The position numbers and the translations under genes are program-made. Shown here in pieces: positions 9,108-17,265 of a DNA stretch of 64,000 nt. The notes under the pieces were generated by a model. It was not told the origin of the DNA. It did not search any database and saw only the letters and a program-made list of their open reading frames with translations. How positions within the stretch are numbered: the stretch's first letter is position 1; every line of letters begins with the position of its first letter. Source of the DNA: an uncultured Bacteroidales bacterium (GTDB taxonomy: Bacteria > Bacteroidota > Bacteroidia > Bacteroidales > Bacteroidaceae); NCBI GenBank assembly GCA_937914945.1, contig CALGJF010000009.1, forward strand, positions 62,001 through 126,000, in the 5' to 3' direction.

Positions 9108-10043
9108 TTAGCAAATATATTGTTTGCTTATTGATTGGTTATTGAGTACACACTCGATGGCTTCGGCAAAAATACGAGCAATAGACAACTGCTTCACTTT
9201 GGGGCAGCCTCTGTCATAAGGTATGCTGTTAGTGAAAACAATCTCCTCCATAGATGATTCGCGTACACGCTCCGATGCGTTACCCGACATAATGCAGTGC
9301 GATGCAATGGCACGAACCGATTTTGCGCCATTCTCCATCATAAGGTTCGCTGCCTTTGATATAGTACCTGCAGTGTCAACAATATCGTCAACAAGAACAA
9401 CATTCTTGTCTTTTACATCACCGATAATCTGCATGCTATCCACTACGTTGGCCTTTGCACGTGTCTTGTGGCAGAGTACAAGGGGCACACCAAGGCATTT
9501 GGAATATGCACTTGCACGTTTTGAACCACCTACGTCGGGTGTTGCAATTACAAGGTCGTCGAGTTTCAACGAGTTGATGTAGGGGATAAACACCATAGAT
9601 GCGTAAAGGTGGTCTACGGGGATATCAAAGAATCCCTGAATCTGGTCGGCATGCAGGTCCATGGTGATAATGCGGCTCACACCGGCAACGCTCAGAAGGT
9701 CGGCAACCAATTTGGCACCGATGGAAACACGAGGCTTGTCCTTGCGGTCCTGACGAGCCCAGCCGAAGTAGGGCATAACAGCCACAATGCTCTTTGCCGA
9801 TGCACGCTTCGCAGCGTCAACCATCAAAAGGAGCTCCATGAGGTTGTCCGAATTGGGGAAAGTAGATTGTACCAAGAATACATTCTTTCCGCGGATAGAC
9901 TCCTCATAAGATACGGCAAATTCACCATCGGCAAAATAGGTGGTATTCATTTGTCCGAGTTCACAACCCAACTCTTTGCAAATCTCTTCAGCAAGGTAAC
10001 GTGATTTTGTTCCTGCAAACACCATGTAGGGAGTATTGTTCAT
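9108..10043 (-). CDS. prs: Ribose-phosphate pyrophosphokinase
   Basis: 311 aa, the usual length. It makes PRPP from ribose 5-phosphate and ATP for purine, pyrimidine, histidine and NAD synthesis. Seen: FADGEFAVSYEESIRG, the ATP-contact loop YFGWARQDRKDKPRVSI, DLHADQIQGFFDIPVDHLYA, ATPDVGGSKRA, and the PRPP-binding loop VVLVDDIVDTAGTI. It lies between a ThiE/TenI-like gene (51 bases upstream) and the DUF4369 lipoprotein gene (15 bases downstream), all on the minus strand. The gap to the upstream gene is AT-rich and may contain its own promoter, but no clear -7 box was seen there. Confidence 0.95.
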   Translation of the reverse strand: MNNTPYMVFAGTKSRYLAEEICKELGCELGQMNTTYFADGEFAVSYEESIRGKNVFLVQSTFPNSDNLMELLLMVDAAKRASAKSIVAVMPYFGWARQDRKDKPRVSIGAKLVADLLSVAGVSRIITMDLHADQIQGFFDIPVDHLYASMVFIPYINSLKLDDLVIATPDVGGSKRASAYSKCLGVPLVLCHKTRAKANVVDSMQIIGDVKDKNVVLVDDIVDTAGTISKAANLMMENGAKSVRAIASHCIMSGNASERVRESSMEEIVFTNSIPYDRGCPKVKQLSIARIFAEAIECVLNNQSISKQYIC

Positions 10044-10094
10044 AATGCAGCTAATTAATTGTTTTGTTATTTATTTTGTTTTTTCTATTCTAAA

Positions 10095-10679
10095 TTATAG
10101 TTTGTCCACAACTTTTTTCAGTCGTAGAAAACGGCTTATAAGTTCTGTGTAATCGGTTGAGCGACATGAGTCGAAGTTTGCCCACAGTTGCTCGTCTAAT
10201 ATCACACCGCCGAATCCATAGGCAGGGAGACGTTTTAGGTTGGCTTCGTCGATGTTTCCATAGGCCCAAGTCTTTTTGTTAATCATCTTCTTGCCAATTT
10301 CGTTCAGTTCGGAACTTTGGTGGAAAGTGCGCCCCAAAGGTCCAAAACAGACAATATCATATGTCTCGCGTAACTCCTTTAATTCTTTAAGGTTATGTGC
10401 ATAGCCCACAAACTTGCCCTTTTCGTCGCCCATGGGAGGGTTTGACGATAGAGAAAAAAGTGTACCGGCCAATTTATACTCCTGCATGAGACGTCCGTTG
10501 CATGAGAATATGCGCTTGTGATATTTTTTTGGAATAAGGCTCAGCAACCTTTCAATGAACTGAGGGTGCGGATAGGCCTTGTAGAGGAAGAGATAGTCGA
10601 GCCCCTCGTCGAATAGACGGGTGATAATCTTGTCCTCCTCAACAAAGAAAGTCGGTTTTGTGGCAACAGCCAGTTTCAT
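10095..10679 (-). CDS. ThiE/TenI-like thiamine phosphate synthase family protein
   Basis: 194 aa from the start MKLAVATKP. The pattern TKPTFFVEEDKIITRLFDEGLD, LIPKKYHKRI and C-terminal GFGGVILDEQLW is like short Bacteroidota proteins annotated as thiamine phosphate synthase (TenI-type TIM barrel). Key ThiE features such as a clear pyrophosphate-binding GGI-type loop are weak: there is AYGFGGVILD but no full motif. It may therefore be a divergent paralogue rather than the true enzyme. An upstream methionine 15 codons earlier is possible, but it would start before the predicted transcription start near 10715. No other thi genes are nearby. Confidence 0.6.
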   Translation of the reverse strand: MKLAVATKPTFFVEEDKIITRLFDEGLDYLFLYKAYPHPQFIERLLSLIPKKYHKRIFSCNGRLMQEYKLAGTLFSLSSNPPMGDEKGKFVGYAHNLKELKELRETYDIVCFGPLGRTFHQSSELNEIGKKMINKKTWAYGNIDEANLKRLPAYGFGGVILDEQLWANFDSCRSTDYTELISRFLRLKKVVDKL

Positions 10680-10721
10680 ATTTAAGTGGTATGATTTGTG
10701 TTCAAAAATTATAATACTTTG

Positions 10722-10729
10722 CAAAATTA
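10722..10729 (-). promoter_or_regulatory. -7 box upstream of ThiE/TenI-like gene
   Basis: On the minus strand this reads TAATTTTG, matching TAnnTTTG. It is 43 bases before the chosen start codon and excludes the longer upstream ORF start. Confidence 0.55.
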
Positions 10730-10913
10730 ATACTTTTTATCATAAACACCGCCAATATAATTAATATTTATTCTGCAAATTATTTGTTAATTGATAAAAA
10801 CAATTGTTTTTTCTCTTTTTGACCATTTCTTTCTGCTGCTTTTATGTGCCGATAGAACAAAATAGATGCTTGTGTGTTCTCTATCCATAATGTAATCCCT
10901 AAATAAATTGATT

Positions 10914-11429
10914 ATGGCAAAAGAGAGTGTTTTGATACTGCGACAACGTATAGAACTCCCCGAACTGCTCGACCAGCTGAATGCTGCGCTCAGCGAGGAG
11001 TGGCTTGCGTTTTACCAATATTGGGTGGCAAGTTTTGTGGTAGAGGGCGCTATGCGCGCCGATGTGCAACGAGAATTTGAAGAGCATGCAATGGAGGAGT
11101 TTAATCATGCCAAAATGTTGGCCGATAGAATAATACAGCTCGAAGGTGTTCCTGTTCTCGACCCCATGCAATGGGTGTCGCTTGCACGCTGCAAATACTC
11201 GCCACCGATAAAAAACGATGTGATAACCCTGCTCAAGGAGAATATTGCAGCCGAGCGTTGCGCAGTTATCCGTTATGAGGAGATAGCCTCTTTTACAAAT
11301 AACATAGATTATACCACATGCGATATTGCCAAGCGCATCATGGCTCAGGAAGAGGAGCATGAACAGGATTTGCAGGATTGCTTGCGCGATGTGGAGTGGA
11401 TAGTGCAATCTGCCGCTGTCAAGGTATAA
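10914..11429 (+). CDS. Dps-like ferritin (DPSL/thioferritin type)
   Basis: 171 aa from ATG 10914; an in-frame TTG two codons earlier is unlikely. A four-helix ferritin-like protein. The di-iron ligands are visible in order: SEEWLAFYQYW with E29, EEFNHAK with E62 and H65, AAERCAVIRYEE, and AQEEEHEQDL with a glutamate pair and histidine. Two cysteines, C93 (LARCKY) and C116 (AERCAV), sit in the place of the cysteine pair that defines DPSL or thioferritin proteins of Bacteroides and archaea. These form dodecameric cages that oxidise iron with peroxide and protect against oxidative stress. It is a lone gene, ending in a strong hairpin that includes its stop codon. Confidence 0.8.
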   Translation: MAKESVLILRQRIELPELLDQLNAALSEEWLAFYQYWVASFVVEGAMRADVQREFEEHAMEEFNHAKMLADRIIQLEGVPVLDPMQWVSLARCKYSPPIKNDVITLLKENIAAERCAVIRYEEIASFTNNIDYTTCDIAKRIMAQEEEHEQDLQDCLRDVEWIVQSAAVKV

Positions 11430-11470
11430 ACAAAAATTGTCATAGGCGTGGCCTATGACAATTTTTGTTT
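11428..11470. terminator. Bidirectional terminator ferritin / aguB
   Basis: Perfect 20-bp arms (11428-11447 and 11451-11470) around a 3-base loop, A-rich and T-rich at the outer ends. The ferritin stop codon (11427-11429) is mostly inside the left arm. Confidence 0.9.
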
Positions 11471-11501
11471 GGTTTATTCTCCATGCAATGGTTGCAGGCG
11501 G

Positions 11502-12395
11502 TTACTCTTCGTCTAAAAATCTTTTTGTGATAGGGTGGTACTCCTCTATGCGGCGATCTCGTAGGAAGGGCCACCATTGACGTACCTCCTCGCTGCGTTT
11601 CAGGCTTATTTCCACAACCTCAATCTGTTCCTCCTCGCCAAAATGTGCAATGAATTCACCCTGCGGGCCGGCAATAAAGCTGTGCCCCCAGAATTGGATG
11701 CCGCGTGTCTGCCCCGAGGGGTCGGGTTCGTGGCCGCAACGGTTCACTGCTATCACCGGCAGGCCGTTGGCAACGGCGTGCCCGCGTTGCACTGTTTGCC
11801 ATGCGCCAAGCTGTCTGTTTTTTTCTTCATCGGTGTCGCTGCTCTCCCAGCCAATGGCGGTGGGATATATGAGGATATCGGCACCGCGCAGCGCCATCAG
11901 GCGGGCACCCTCGGGGTACCATTGGTCCCAGCACACCTGCACTCCTAATGTACCGATGCTGGTTTTTATGGGACGGAATCCTATGTCTCCGGGCGTGAAA
12001 TAGAATTTTTCGTAATATGCAGGGTCGTCGGGGATGTGCATTTTGCGGTATTTGCCGGCAATGCTCCCGTCTTTATCGAATACCACTGCGGTGTTGTGAT
12101 ACAACCCCTTGGCTCTGGCCTCGAAGAGTGATGTTACTAACACCACGCCACACTCGGCTGCCACCTTTCCGTAAAAATCGGTCGATGGCCCGGGTATGGG
12201 TTCGGCATAAGAGAAATTTGCGGTTGATTCCACTTGGCAGAAATAGGGCGAATTGTGAAGCTCCTGCAATACAACTAATTGCGCGCCCTGTTCCGCAGTC
12301 TTGCGTATGGCCGCCGCAAGTTTCTCCTTGTTCTTTTCAATATTCTCTCCAATCGAGAGCTGAATCATTCCTATTTTAATCTTCTCCATAATCAA
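11502..12395 (-). CDS. aguB: N-carbamoylputrescine amidase
   Basis: 297 aa (295 if the second ATG at 12389 is used). Nitrilase-superfamily enzyme that hydrolyses N-carbamoylputrescine to putrescine, CO2 and ammonia. The catalytic triad is visible: E45 in LQELHNSPYF, K118 in YRKMHIPDDP and C155 in VCWDQWYPE. The stretches YEKFYFTPGD and AVNRCGHEPD are typical of the AguB branch. The start overlaps the aguA stop by four bases (ATGA), which implies translational coupling. It is the last gene of the DUF2148-aguA-aguB operon. Confidence 0.95.
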   Translation of the reverse strand: MIMEKIKIGMIQLSIGENIEKNKEKLAAAIRKTAEQGAQLVVLQELHNSPYFCQVESTANFSYAEPIPGPSTDFYGKVAAECGVVLVTSLFEARAKGLYHNTAVVFDKDGSIAGKYRKMHIPDDPAYYEKFYFTPGDIGFRPIKTSIGTLGVQVCWDQWYPEGARLMALRGADILIYPTAIGWESSDTDEEKNRQLGAWQTVQRGHAVANGLPVIAVNRCGHEPDPSGQTRGIQFWGHSFIAGPQGEFIAHFGEEEQIEVVEISLKRSEEVRQWWPFLRDRRIEEYHPITKRFLDEE

Positions 12396-13438
12396 ATTTT
12401 ATCGGGTGATGGATATTGCATGGTAACGCAGTGCAGCGAACCATGCTGCTGAATAAGAGCCCTGCAATCTATTCCCACAATCTCTTTGTCGGGGAAAGCG
12501 GCTTGCAACACCTCGGCAGCCTTTGCATCGTTGTCGGGCTGTGCGTAGGTAGGGTATAGCACCGCATCGTTCATGATGAGGAAGTTTGCGTATGTTGCCG
12601 GTAGTCGCTGGCAATCATCGTCGTATATGGGTGCGGGTGATGGCAATGCCAACAGGCGGTAAGGCTTACCATCGGCAGTGCGGAAACTTTGCAGTTGCTC
12701 CTCCATCATCACAAGGTCGTAGTATTGCTCTTCGTCGTTCTTGTCGGCAGCCATATAAACAATTGTGTCGTTTGGAGCAAGGCGTGCTATGGTGTCTATG
12801 TGCCCATCGGTGTCGTCTCCTATGAGGTTACCATAGTCGAGCCATAGTACGCGGTCGCAGTGCAAAAGAGTTTTTAGTGCCGACTCTAAATTATACTGCA
12901 GCATGTTGTTTCTGTCGGGGGCAAGCAGGCATTGCGATGTGGTCAGCAAGGTGCCTTTCCCGTCGGTTTCAATGGAGCCGCCCTCCAATACCCATGCCAA
13001 TGCACTCTGATAAACACCCTTCAATATTCCCGAATCGTATAGCTGCTTGTTTATTGCATTGTCGAGCTCGGCATCGAACTTCAAGCCCCAGCCGTTGAAA
13101 CAGAAATCGACATAGTGGGGTGTACCATCGTTCTTGTCCAGCAGGGTGATGAATCCGTGGTCGCGTGCCCAGGTGTCGTTGGTGTCGCATGAGAAAACGA
13201 TAATATTCTTCATCGTGGCACCGGCCTTTTGCAAGGTCTTTTCCACCTCCTGTTTTTCGGGTGTTACCACCAATAACCGCTCTCTTTGGCTTATTGCTTT
13301 CGCTATCTCAATGAAACAGGCTTCCACCTCTTCAAGCATATAGTACCAATCACTATTGGCATGTGGCCATGTGAGTTGTACCATGCTTTGCTTGTGCCAT
13401 TCGGCGGGGAAATACAAATCGGTGTGTTTGCTATTCAT
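12392..13438 (-). CDS. aguA: Agmatine deiminase
   Basis: 348 aa guanidino-modifying enzyme that converts agmatine to N-carbamoylputrescine and ammonia. Seen: FPAEWHKQSMVQLTWPH at the N-terminus, TWARDHG, LEGGSIETDGKG, DGHIDTIARL with the catalytic histidine, and the catalytic C337 in HGSLHCVTMQYP. With aguB it gives the two-step plant/bacterial route from agmatine to putrescine. Its start directly abuts the stop of the preceding ferredoxin-domain gene (TAA then ATG, no gap). No arginine decarboxylase is in the window, so agmatine is either made elsewhere or taken up. Confidence 0.95.
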   Translation of the reverse strand: MNSKHTDLYFPAEWHKQSMVQLTWPHANSDWYYMLEEVEACFIEIAKAISQRERLLVVTPEKQEVEKTLQKAGATMKNIIVFSCDTNDTWARDHGFITLLDKNDGTPHYVDFCFNGWGLKFDAELDNAINKQLYDSGILKGVYQSALAWVLEGGSIETDGKGTLLTTSQCLLAPDRNNMLQYNLESALKTLLHCDRVLWLDYGNLIGDDTDGHIDTIARLAPNDTIVYMAADKNDEEQYYDLVMMEEQLQSFRTADGKPYRLLALPSPAPIYDDDCQRLPATYANFLIMNDAVLYPTYAQPDNDAKAAEVLQAAFPDKEIVGIDCRALIQQHGSLHCVTMQYPSPDKI

Positions 13439-13969
13439 TTATACTTTTCTTTTACGGTCGAAGAAAGGATTTTTTGACGATGCGCTTACCGGAATGGCTA
13501 TTATAAAATTGCAACCATCGAGCCAGCCCAGCTGTTTTGCGGCATATCCTGCCGAGTACATAACTCTGGTGTCCAAACGCAAATCTGATGCTGTGGCACA
13601 TGCCGAACCCACTGCAATACCCACATCTATCGTATTCATTGCGCAAGGTACTCCTGCGGGGCGGCTGTCGCATGTGGGGCATCCGCAGTAGGCACAATTA
13701 AGCCCCATGGGCTCCTCGTGTGAGCCTATAAGGACTATAGCTTCTGCCGATTGAATGTTACCGGCATCGCGCAACAATCCGCCTCTGCCAAGGCGTTCGC
13801 CTATCGAGTATAGCTCCTCGCTCAACTTGGTTATATCCTCATCGGTAACAAGTGCTACCTCAATTATATCCACTCCTTTTGCTTTGGGGGCAGTGCGTGC
13901 AGCAGTCATCATCTGCATTGCAGCGTCAATCACGTGCTTATGACGTGTCTCGCGTTCGTTGTATATCAT
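13439..13969 (-). CDS. DUF2148 ferredoxin-domain protein
   Basis: 176 aa. The cysteine-rich stretch GLNCAYCGCPTCDSRPAGVPC, preceded by EAIVLIGSHEEPMGL and followed by GIAVGSACATASDLRLDTR, fits the DUF2148 (ferredoxin domain) family common in anaerobes. At least six cysteines could bind Fe-S. It leads the operon with agmatine deiminase and N-carbamoylputrescine amidase, with zero bases between this stop and the next start. A link to polyamine metabolism is suggested only by context; the activity of the family is not established. A TATCTTCG -7 box lies 32 bases before the start. Confidence 0.8.
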   Translation of the reverse strand: MIYNERETRHKHVIDAAMQMMTAARTAPKAKGVDIIEVALVTDEDITKLSEELYSIGERLGRGGLLRDAGNIQSAEAIVLIGSHEEPMGLNCAYCGCPTCDSRPAGVPCAMNTIDVGIAVGSACATASDLRLDTRVMYSAGYAAKQLGWLDGCNFIIAIPVSASSKNPFFDRKRKV

Positions 13970-14000
13970 AATATGTGAAAAATTAATCTTTAATCCTTTG

Positions 14001-14008
14001 CGAAGATA
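14001..14008 (-). promoter_or_regulatory. -7 box of DUF2148-aguA-aguB operon
   Basis: Minus-strand TATCTTCG, the C-variant of the Bacteroidota -7 box, 32 bases upstream of the first start codon of the operon. Confidence 0.55.
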
Positions 14009-14211
14009 GATAAAAAAAACGAATATTACAGAAAAGCGACCTAATGTTTATGTGCCTTGTAAATTAAAATTTGTCAATTATTCACAATTCGTGAACCGGC
14101 TTAAACATTTAAATCGGAAAATAGAGATGGATTAGATGAATAAAATTCATAAAAAAACGAAAATGTAAAATTCTGCATTGATAAAAAATTTTTTACTCCC
14201 TATGTTTTTTG

Positions 14212-14219
14212 TACCTTCG
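14212..14219 (+). promoter_or_regulatory. -7 box of PLD-family lipoprotein gene
   Basis: TACCTTCG, 26 bases before the ATG at 14245. It shows that an upstream TTG-initiated extension at 14209 would precede the transcription start and is not real. The 275-bp gap 13970-14244 otherwise holds only AT-rich sequence. Confidence 0.6.
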
Positions 14220-14244
14220 CACTCGTTTTTCATGGCACAGATTA

Positions 14245-15498
14245 ATGAACAATATAGTAAAGTGTTTTTTTATTGCGGTAACACCCTTATTGCTTGCAGC
14301 ATGCAGCAGTTTCAAGGTTATTGAGCGCGGGCACATCATGCAGTCCGACGAGGCTTTCAAATCCTATTTGCAGGCCGAAAATATTGAGATAACTGCCAAT
14401 AACGATGTTGAATTGCTCAATGGTGCGCACGAGAAGTTTGAGGATATGTTCAGCGCGATAAAAAAAGCCAAACACCACATCCATCTCGAATATTTCAATT
14501 TCCGTAACGACTCCATCAACAAGGAACTCATTGCCCTGTTGGCGCAGAAGGCAAAAGAGGGCGTCGAGGTGCGTGCCCTATTCGATGCCTTTGGCAATAT
14601 GTCCAATAACAAACCTCTTAAAAAGGAGCATATCGAGGCTATTCGTGCGCAGGGTATAGAACTTGTGAAATTCGACCCCATAACCTTTCCATGGGTAAAC
14701 CATTCGGTTTCGAGAGACCACCGCAAAATAGTGGTGATAGATGGCGTGGTGGCATATACTGGTGGAATTAATGTTGCCGATTACTATCTGACAGGGCTTG
14801 AAGGTATAGGCAAATGGCGCGATATACATGCCAGGGTAGAGGGTGCGGCAGTAGCCAAATTGCAGGATATATTCCTTGCGATGTGGAACCGCGAAACCGG
14901 TCAGCAGATAGGTGGGCACAAATATTACCCGTTGCCGCCCGAGCCCGGCAAGGCGCAGGTGGCTGTTGTTGACCGTTGGCCGGGGAAGAACCCCAAACAG
15001 ATGCGCCAAGTGTATGCCAATGCGATAAACGCTGCAAAAGACAGCATAACAATAGTGAGCCCCTATTTTATACCTCTGAAAGTGGTGAGAAGAGCCATTG
15101 AAAAAGCGATAGACGACGGTGTGCAGGTAAACATTATGCTCACAGCCAAGGGAGATATACCATTGCTGCCCGACGGTGTGTGGCGCTTGGGATACAGATA
15201 TATGAAACGTGGTGCCAATGTGTATATGTATAACGGTGGATTCAACCACTCCAAGGTTATGTGCGCCGATGGCAAATACATGACTGTGGGCTCCACCAAC
15301 CTAAACAGCCGCAGTTTACGCTACGACTATGAAACAAACATTTTTGTTTTTGACGAGGAGGATACCCGCGACCTCTACGATATTATAGCCGAAGATAAAA
15401 AAGAGAGTTTCCTGCTGACGAAAGAGATTTACAAGGAACGCTCGTGGTGGCGACGTTTCTGCGGTTTCTTTGTGGTACTTTTAACACCGATAATGTAA
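14245..15498 (+). CDS. Phospholipase D-family lipoprotein, cardiolipin synthase-like
   Basis: 417 aa with two HKD motifs: H159-x-K161-x4-D166 in DHRKIVVIDGVVAYTGG, and H335-x-K337-x4-D342 in NHSKVMCADG. That is the bacterial cardiolipin synthase arrangement, which joins phosphatidylglycerol or phosphatidylethanolamine to form cardiolipin. Classical Cls proteins begin with two membrane helices. This one instead has a lipoprotein signal ending in LAAC (C20), so the catalytic part would lie outside the cytoplasm, tethered by lipid. A basic tail (ERSWWRRF) and a final hydrophobic stretch close the protein. The short form may be a ClsC/YmdC-like enzyme. Lone gene with its own promoter and terminator. 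Confidence 0.8.
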   Translation: MNNIVKCFFIAVTPLLLAACSSFKVIERGHIMQSDEAFKSYLQAENIEITANNDVELLNGAHEKFEDMFSAIKKAKHHIHLEYFNFRNDSINKELIALLAQKAKEGVEVRALFDAFGNMSNNKPLKKEHIEAIRAQGIELVKFDPITFPWVNHSVSRDHRKIVVIDGVVAYTGGINVADYYLTGLEGIGKWRDIHARVEGAAVAKLQDIFLAMWNRETGQQIGGHKYYPLPPEPGKAQVAVVDRWPGKNPKQMRQVYANAINAAKDSITIVSPYFIPLKVVRRAIEKAIDDGVQVNIMLTAKGDIPLLPDGVWRLGYRYMKRGANVYMYNGGFNHSKVMCADGKYMTVGSTNLNSRSLRYDYETNIFVFDEEDTRDLYDIIAEDKKESFLLTKEIYKERSWWRRFCGFFVVLLTPIM

Positions 15499-15516
15499 AC
15501 GTGCTTTTTGTAATAG

Positions 15517-15554
15517 CATAATTAAAGGCTGCCCCCTGGCAGCCTTTAATTATG
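15517..15554. terminator. Bidirectional terminator PLD gene / CBM9 gene
   Basis: Perfect 17-bp arms (15517-15533, 15538-15554) around a 4-base CCCT loop, between convergent genes. Confidence 0.85.
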
Positions 15555-15560
15555 ATTATG

Positions 15561-16208
15561 CTATTCAAATTCCAATGTTCCAAAGAATTCGGGGCGGTGG
15601 AAACTTGGCTCTTTCCACTCGATAGGAGCCCACGAAATAAAATGCGGTGTGGGCAGTTCGTCGCCGCATTTGTAAAAATTGGCACTCATCTTTTTGCTTT
15701 CCCAGCTATCTATCCCGCTGCGGAACAATGCGCTTGCAGGGATAATCTCAATTACACTCCAGCTGTTCTCGCCTTCGCGCAAAGAGAAACACTCCGTGCC
15801 AAGCGAGGGGTGGCGCACCACGCTCTCGATAACGCTCATGGGTGCCGCCTCCTTGGGTTTGTCGGCAGGGTGCCATGCGAGCAGTAACTTGCCTGTGCAG
15901 GTACACTCGAAATTGTAGTAGTCCATGTTCCCTTGTGGCGATACAAAGAACTCCACGCAGGGGTCGGTCCATGTTTTTCCCTGGTCCTCGGCCACCTTTG
16001 CCAGAATGTCTTTTTCCGTAACATCGAATTTTATATAAAGCCTCTCGTTGTCGTGAAAAAGTTTTACACTTACCGCAGGTGTGTATGGGAACTCGGCAGG
16101 CCAGTTACAACAGGCAACAGGCTCGCCCTTTAATGTGTCGAAAATCTTCTCTATCTCTGCAATACTGCTGTCGGCAGGTGTTATCTTTGGTACATAATAT
16201 TTTTTCAT
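15561..16208 (-). CDS. Carbohydrate-binding family 9-like protein
   Basis: 215 aa. The stretches AVSVKLFHDNERLYIKFDVTEKDI, DPCVEFFVSP, YYNFECTCTGKLL and SWSVIEIIPASAL follow the CBM9-like (DOMON/heme-type) beta-sandwich seen in many short Bacteroidota proteins. No signal peptide is evident at the start MKKYYVPKI, so it may be cytoplasmic, unlike most CBM9 modules on secreted enzymes. No enzyme domain is attached and no glycoside hydrolase is nearby. The ligand is therefore unknown. Its -7 box (TATCTTCG) lies 30 bases before the start. Confidence 0.7.
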   Translation of the reverse strand: MKKYYVPKITPADSSIAEIEKIFDTLKGEPVACCNWPAEFPYTPAVSVKLFHDNERLYIKFDVTEKDILAKVAEDQGKTWTDPCVEFFVSPQGNMDYYNFECTCTGKLLLAWHPADKPKEAAPMSVIESVVRHPSLGTECFSLREGENSWSVIEIIPASALFRSGIDSWESKKMSANFYKCGDELPTPHFISWAPIEWKEPSFHRPEFFGTLEFE

Positions 16209-16237
16209 TGTTGTATGGTTTATGTTTTACACTTGGG

Positions 16238-16245
16238 CGAAGATA
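16238..16245 (-). promoter_or_regulatory. -7 box of CBM9-like gene
   Basis: Minus-strand TATCTTCG, 30 bases before the start codon, the same variant as for the aguAB operon. Confidence 0.55.
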
Positions 16246-16298
16246 AACCATTTATTTGAAAAACCGCGCCATGGGAAGGAAATATTATGGAAATTAAA

Positions 16299-16306
16299 CT
16301 ATTTTT
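16299..16306 (+). promoter_or_regulatory. -7 box of SpoU methyltransferase gene
   Basis: TATTTTTG, 25 bases before the ATG at 16331, matching TAnnTTTG. Confidence 0.55.
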
Positions 16307-16330
16307 GCATGGAGTAACATCTATATAATT

Positions 16331-17131
16331 ATGCCCATAATAGAAATAACAACCCTTGCACAGCCCGGCTTGGAACCCTTTTCCGTGCTCACCGAAACTC
16401 AGTTGCGTGGCGACAAAAACATCGTAAACGGAATATTTATAGCAGAGAGTCCCAAAGTGATAGAGCGTGCTCTTGATGCAGGTTGCCGCCCTTTATCGTT
16501 GCTGTGTGAACGTAAACACATCACCGGCGATGCAGCTCGCATAATTGCTCGCTGTGGCGATATATCTATTTATACAGGCGGGCGCGAACTGCTTGCCACG
16601 CTCACAGGCTACACGCTCACTCGCGGTGTTCTTTGTGCCATGCAGCGCCCCGCACAGCCATCAGTGGCCGATGTTTGTAATGGTGCGCGCAGGGTGGTGG
16701 TTATCGATGGTGTGGTAGATACCACCAATATCGGTGCCATATTCCGTTCGGCAGCGGCATTGGGTGTGGATGCCGTGCTGCTGACACCGCAGTCGTGCGA
16801 CCCGCTTAACCGCCGTGCCGTGCGTGTATCCATGGGCTCGGTGTTTCTTGTACCATGGACATGGATTCGCATGCCCATAAGTTCGTTAAAGGAGCTTGGC
16901 TTCCGCACTGTGGCTATGGCGCTCACCGACGACTCTGTATCCATAGACGATGAACAACTTGTGAACGAAGAAAAACTCGCTATTATAATGGGTACCGAGG
17001 GCGACGGCTTAGCCCCTCATGTGATATCCTCGGCCGATTATGTAGCCCGTATCCCCATGTCCCACGATGTTGATTCCCTTAATGTGGCGGCGGCTGCCGC
17101 GGTTGCTTTCTGGCAATTAAGGGCACGTTGA
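16331..17131 (+). CDS. SpoU/TrmH-family RNA 2'-O-methyltransferase
   Basis: 266 aa SPOUT-class enzyme. The C-terminal trefoil-knot motifs are clear: VVDTTNIGAIFRSAAALGVDAVLL (motif 1), IIMGTEGDGLAPHVI (motif 2) and RIPMSHDVDSLNVAAAAAVAFW (motif 3). The N-terminal 100 residues form the SpoU substrate-binding part (GIFIAESPKVIERAL). Such proteins methylate ribose in rRNA or tRNA using S-adenosylmethionine; the target base is not predictable here. Lone gene. The 134-bp stretch after it contains a 9-bp inverted repeat (17176-17184 with 17227-17235). Confidence 0.85.
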   Translation: MPIIEITTLAQPGLEPFSVLTETQLRGDKNIVNGIFIAESPKVIERALDAGCRPLSLLCERKHITGDAARIIARCGDISIYTGGRELLATLTGYTLTRGVLCAMQRPAQPSVADVCNGARRVVVIDGVVDTTNIGAIFRSAAALGVDAVLLTPQSCDPLNRRAVRVSMGSVFLVPWTWIRMPISSLKELGFRTVAMALTDDSVSIDDEQLVNEEKLAIIMGTEGDGLAPHVISSADYVARIPMSHDVDSLNVAAAAAVAFWQLRAR

Positions 17132-17265
17132 TTCTTCTCTTCGGTATGTTGCTGCAGCTGTATTTTGTATTTTTTTTTGTATGAATGATAGATTTTGTTG
17201 AAAACAGCCTCTTTAACAATAAACAATCATACAAACTGATGCAAAAACAATAAAACAACCGAATT

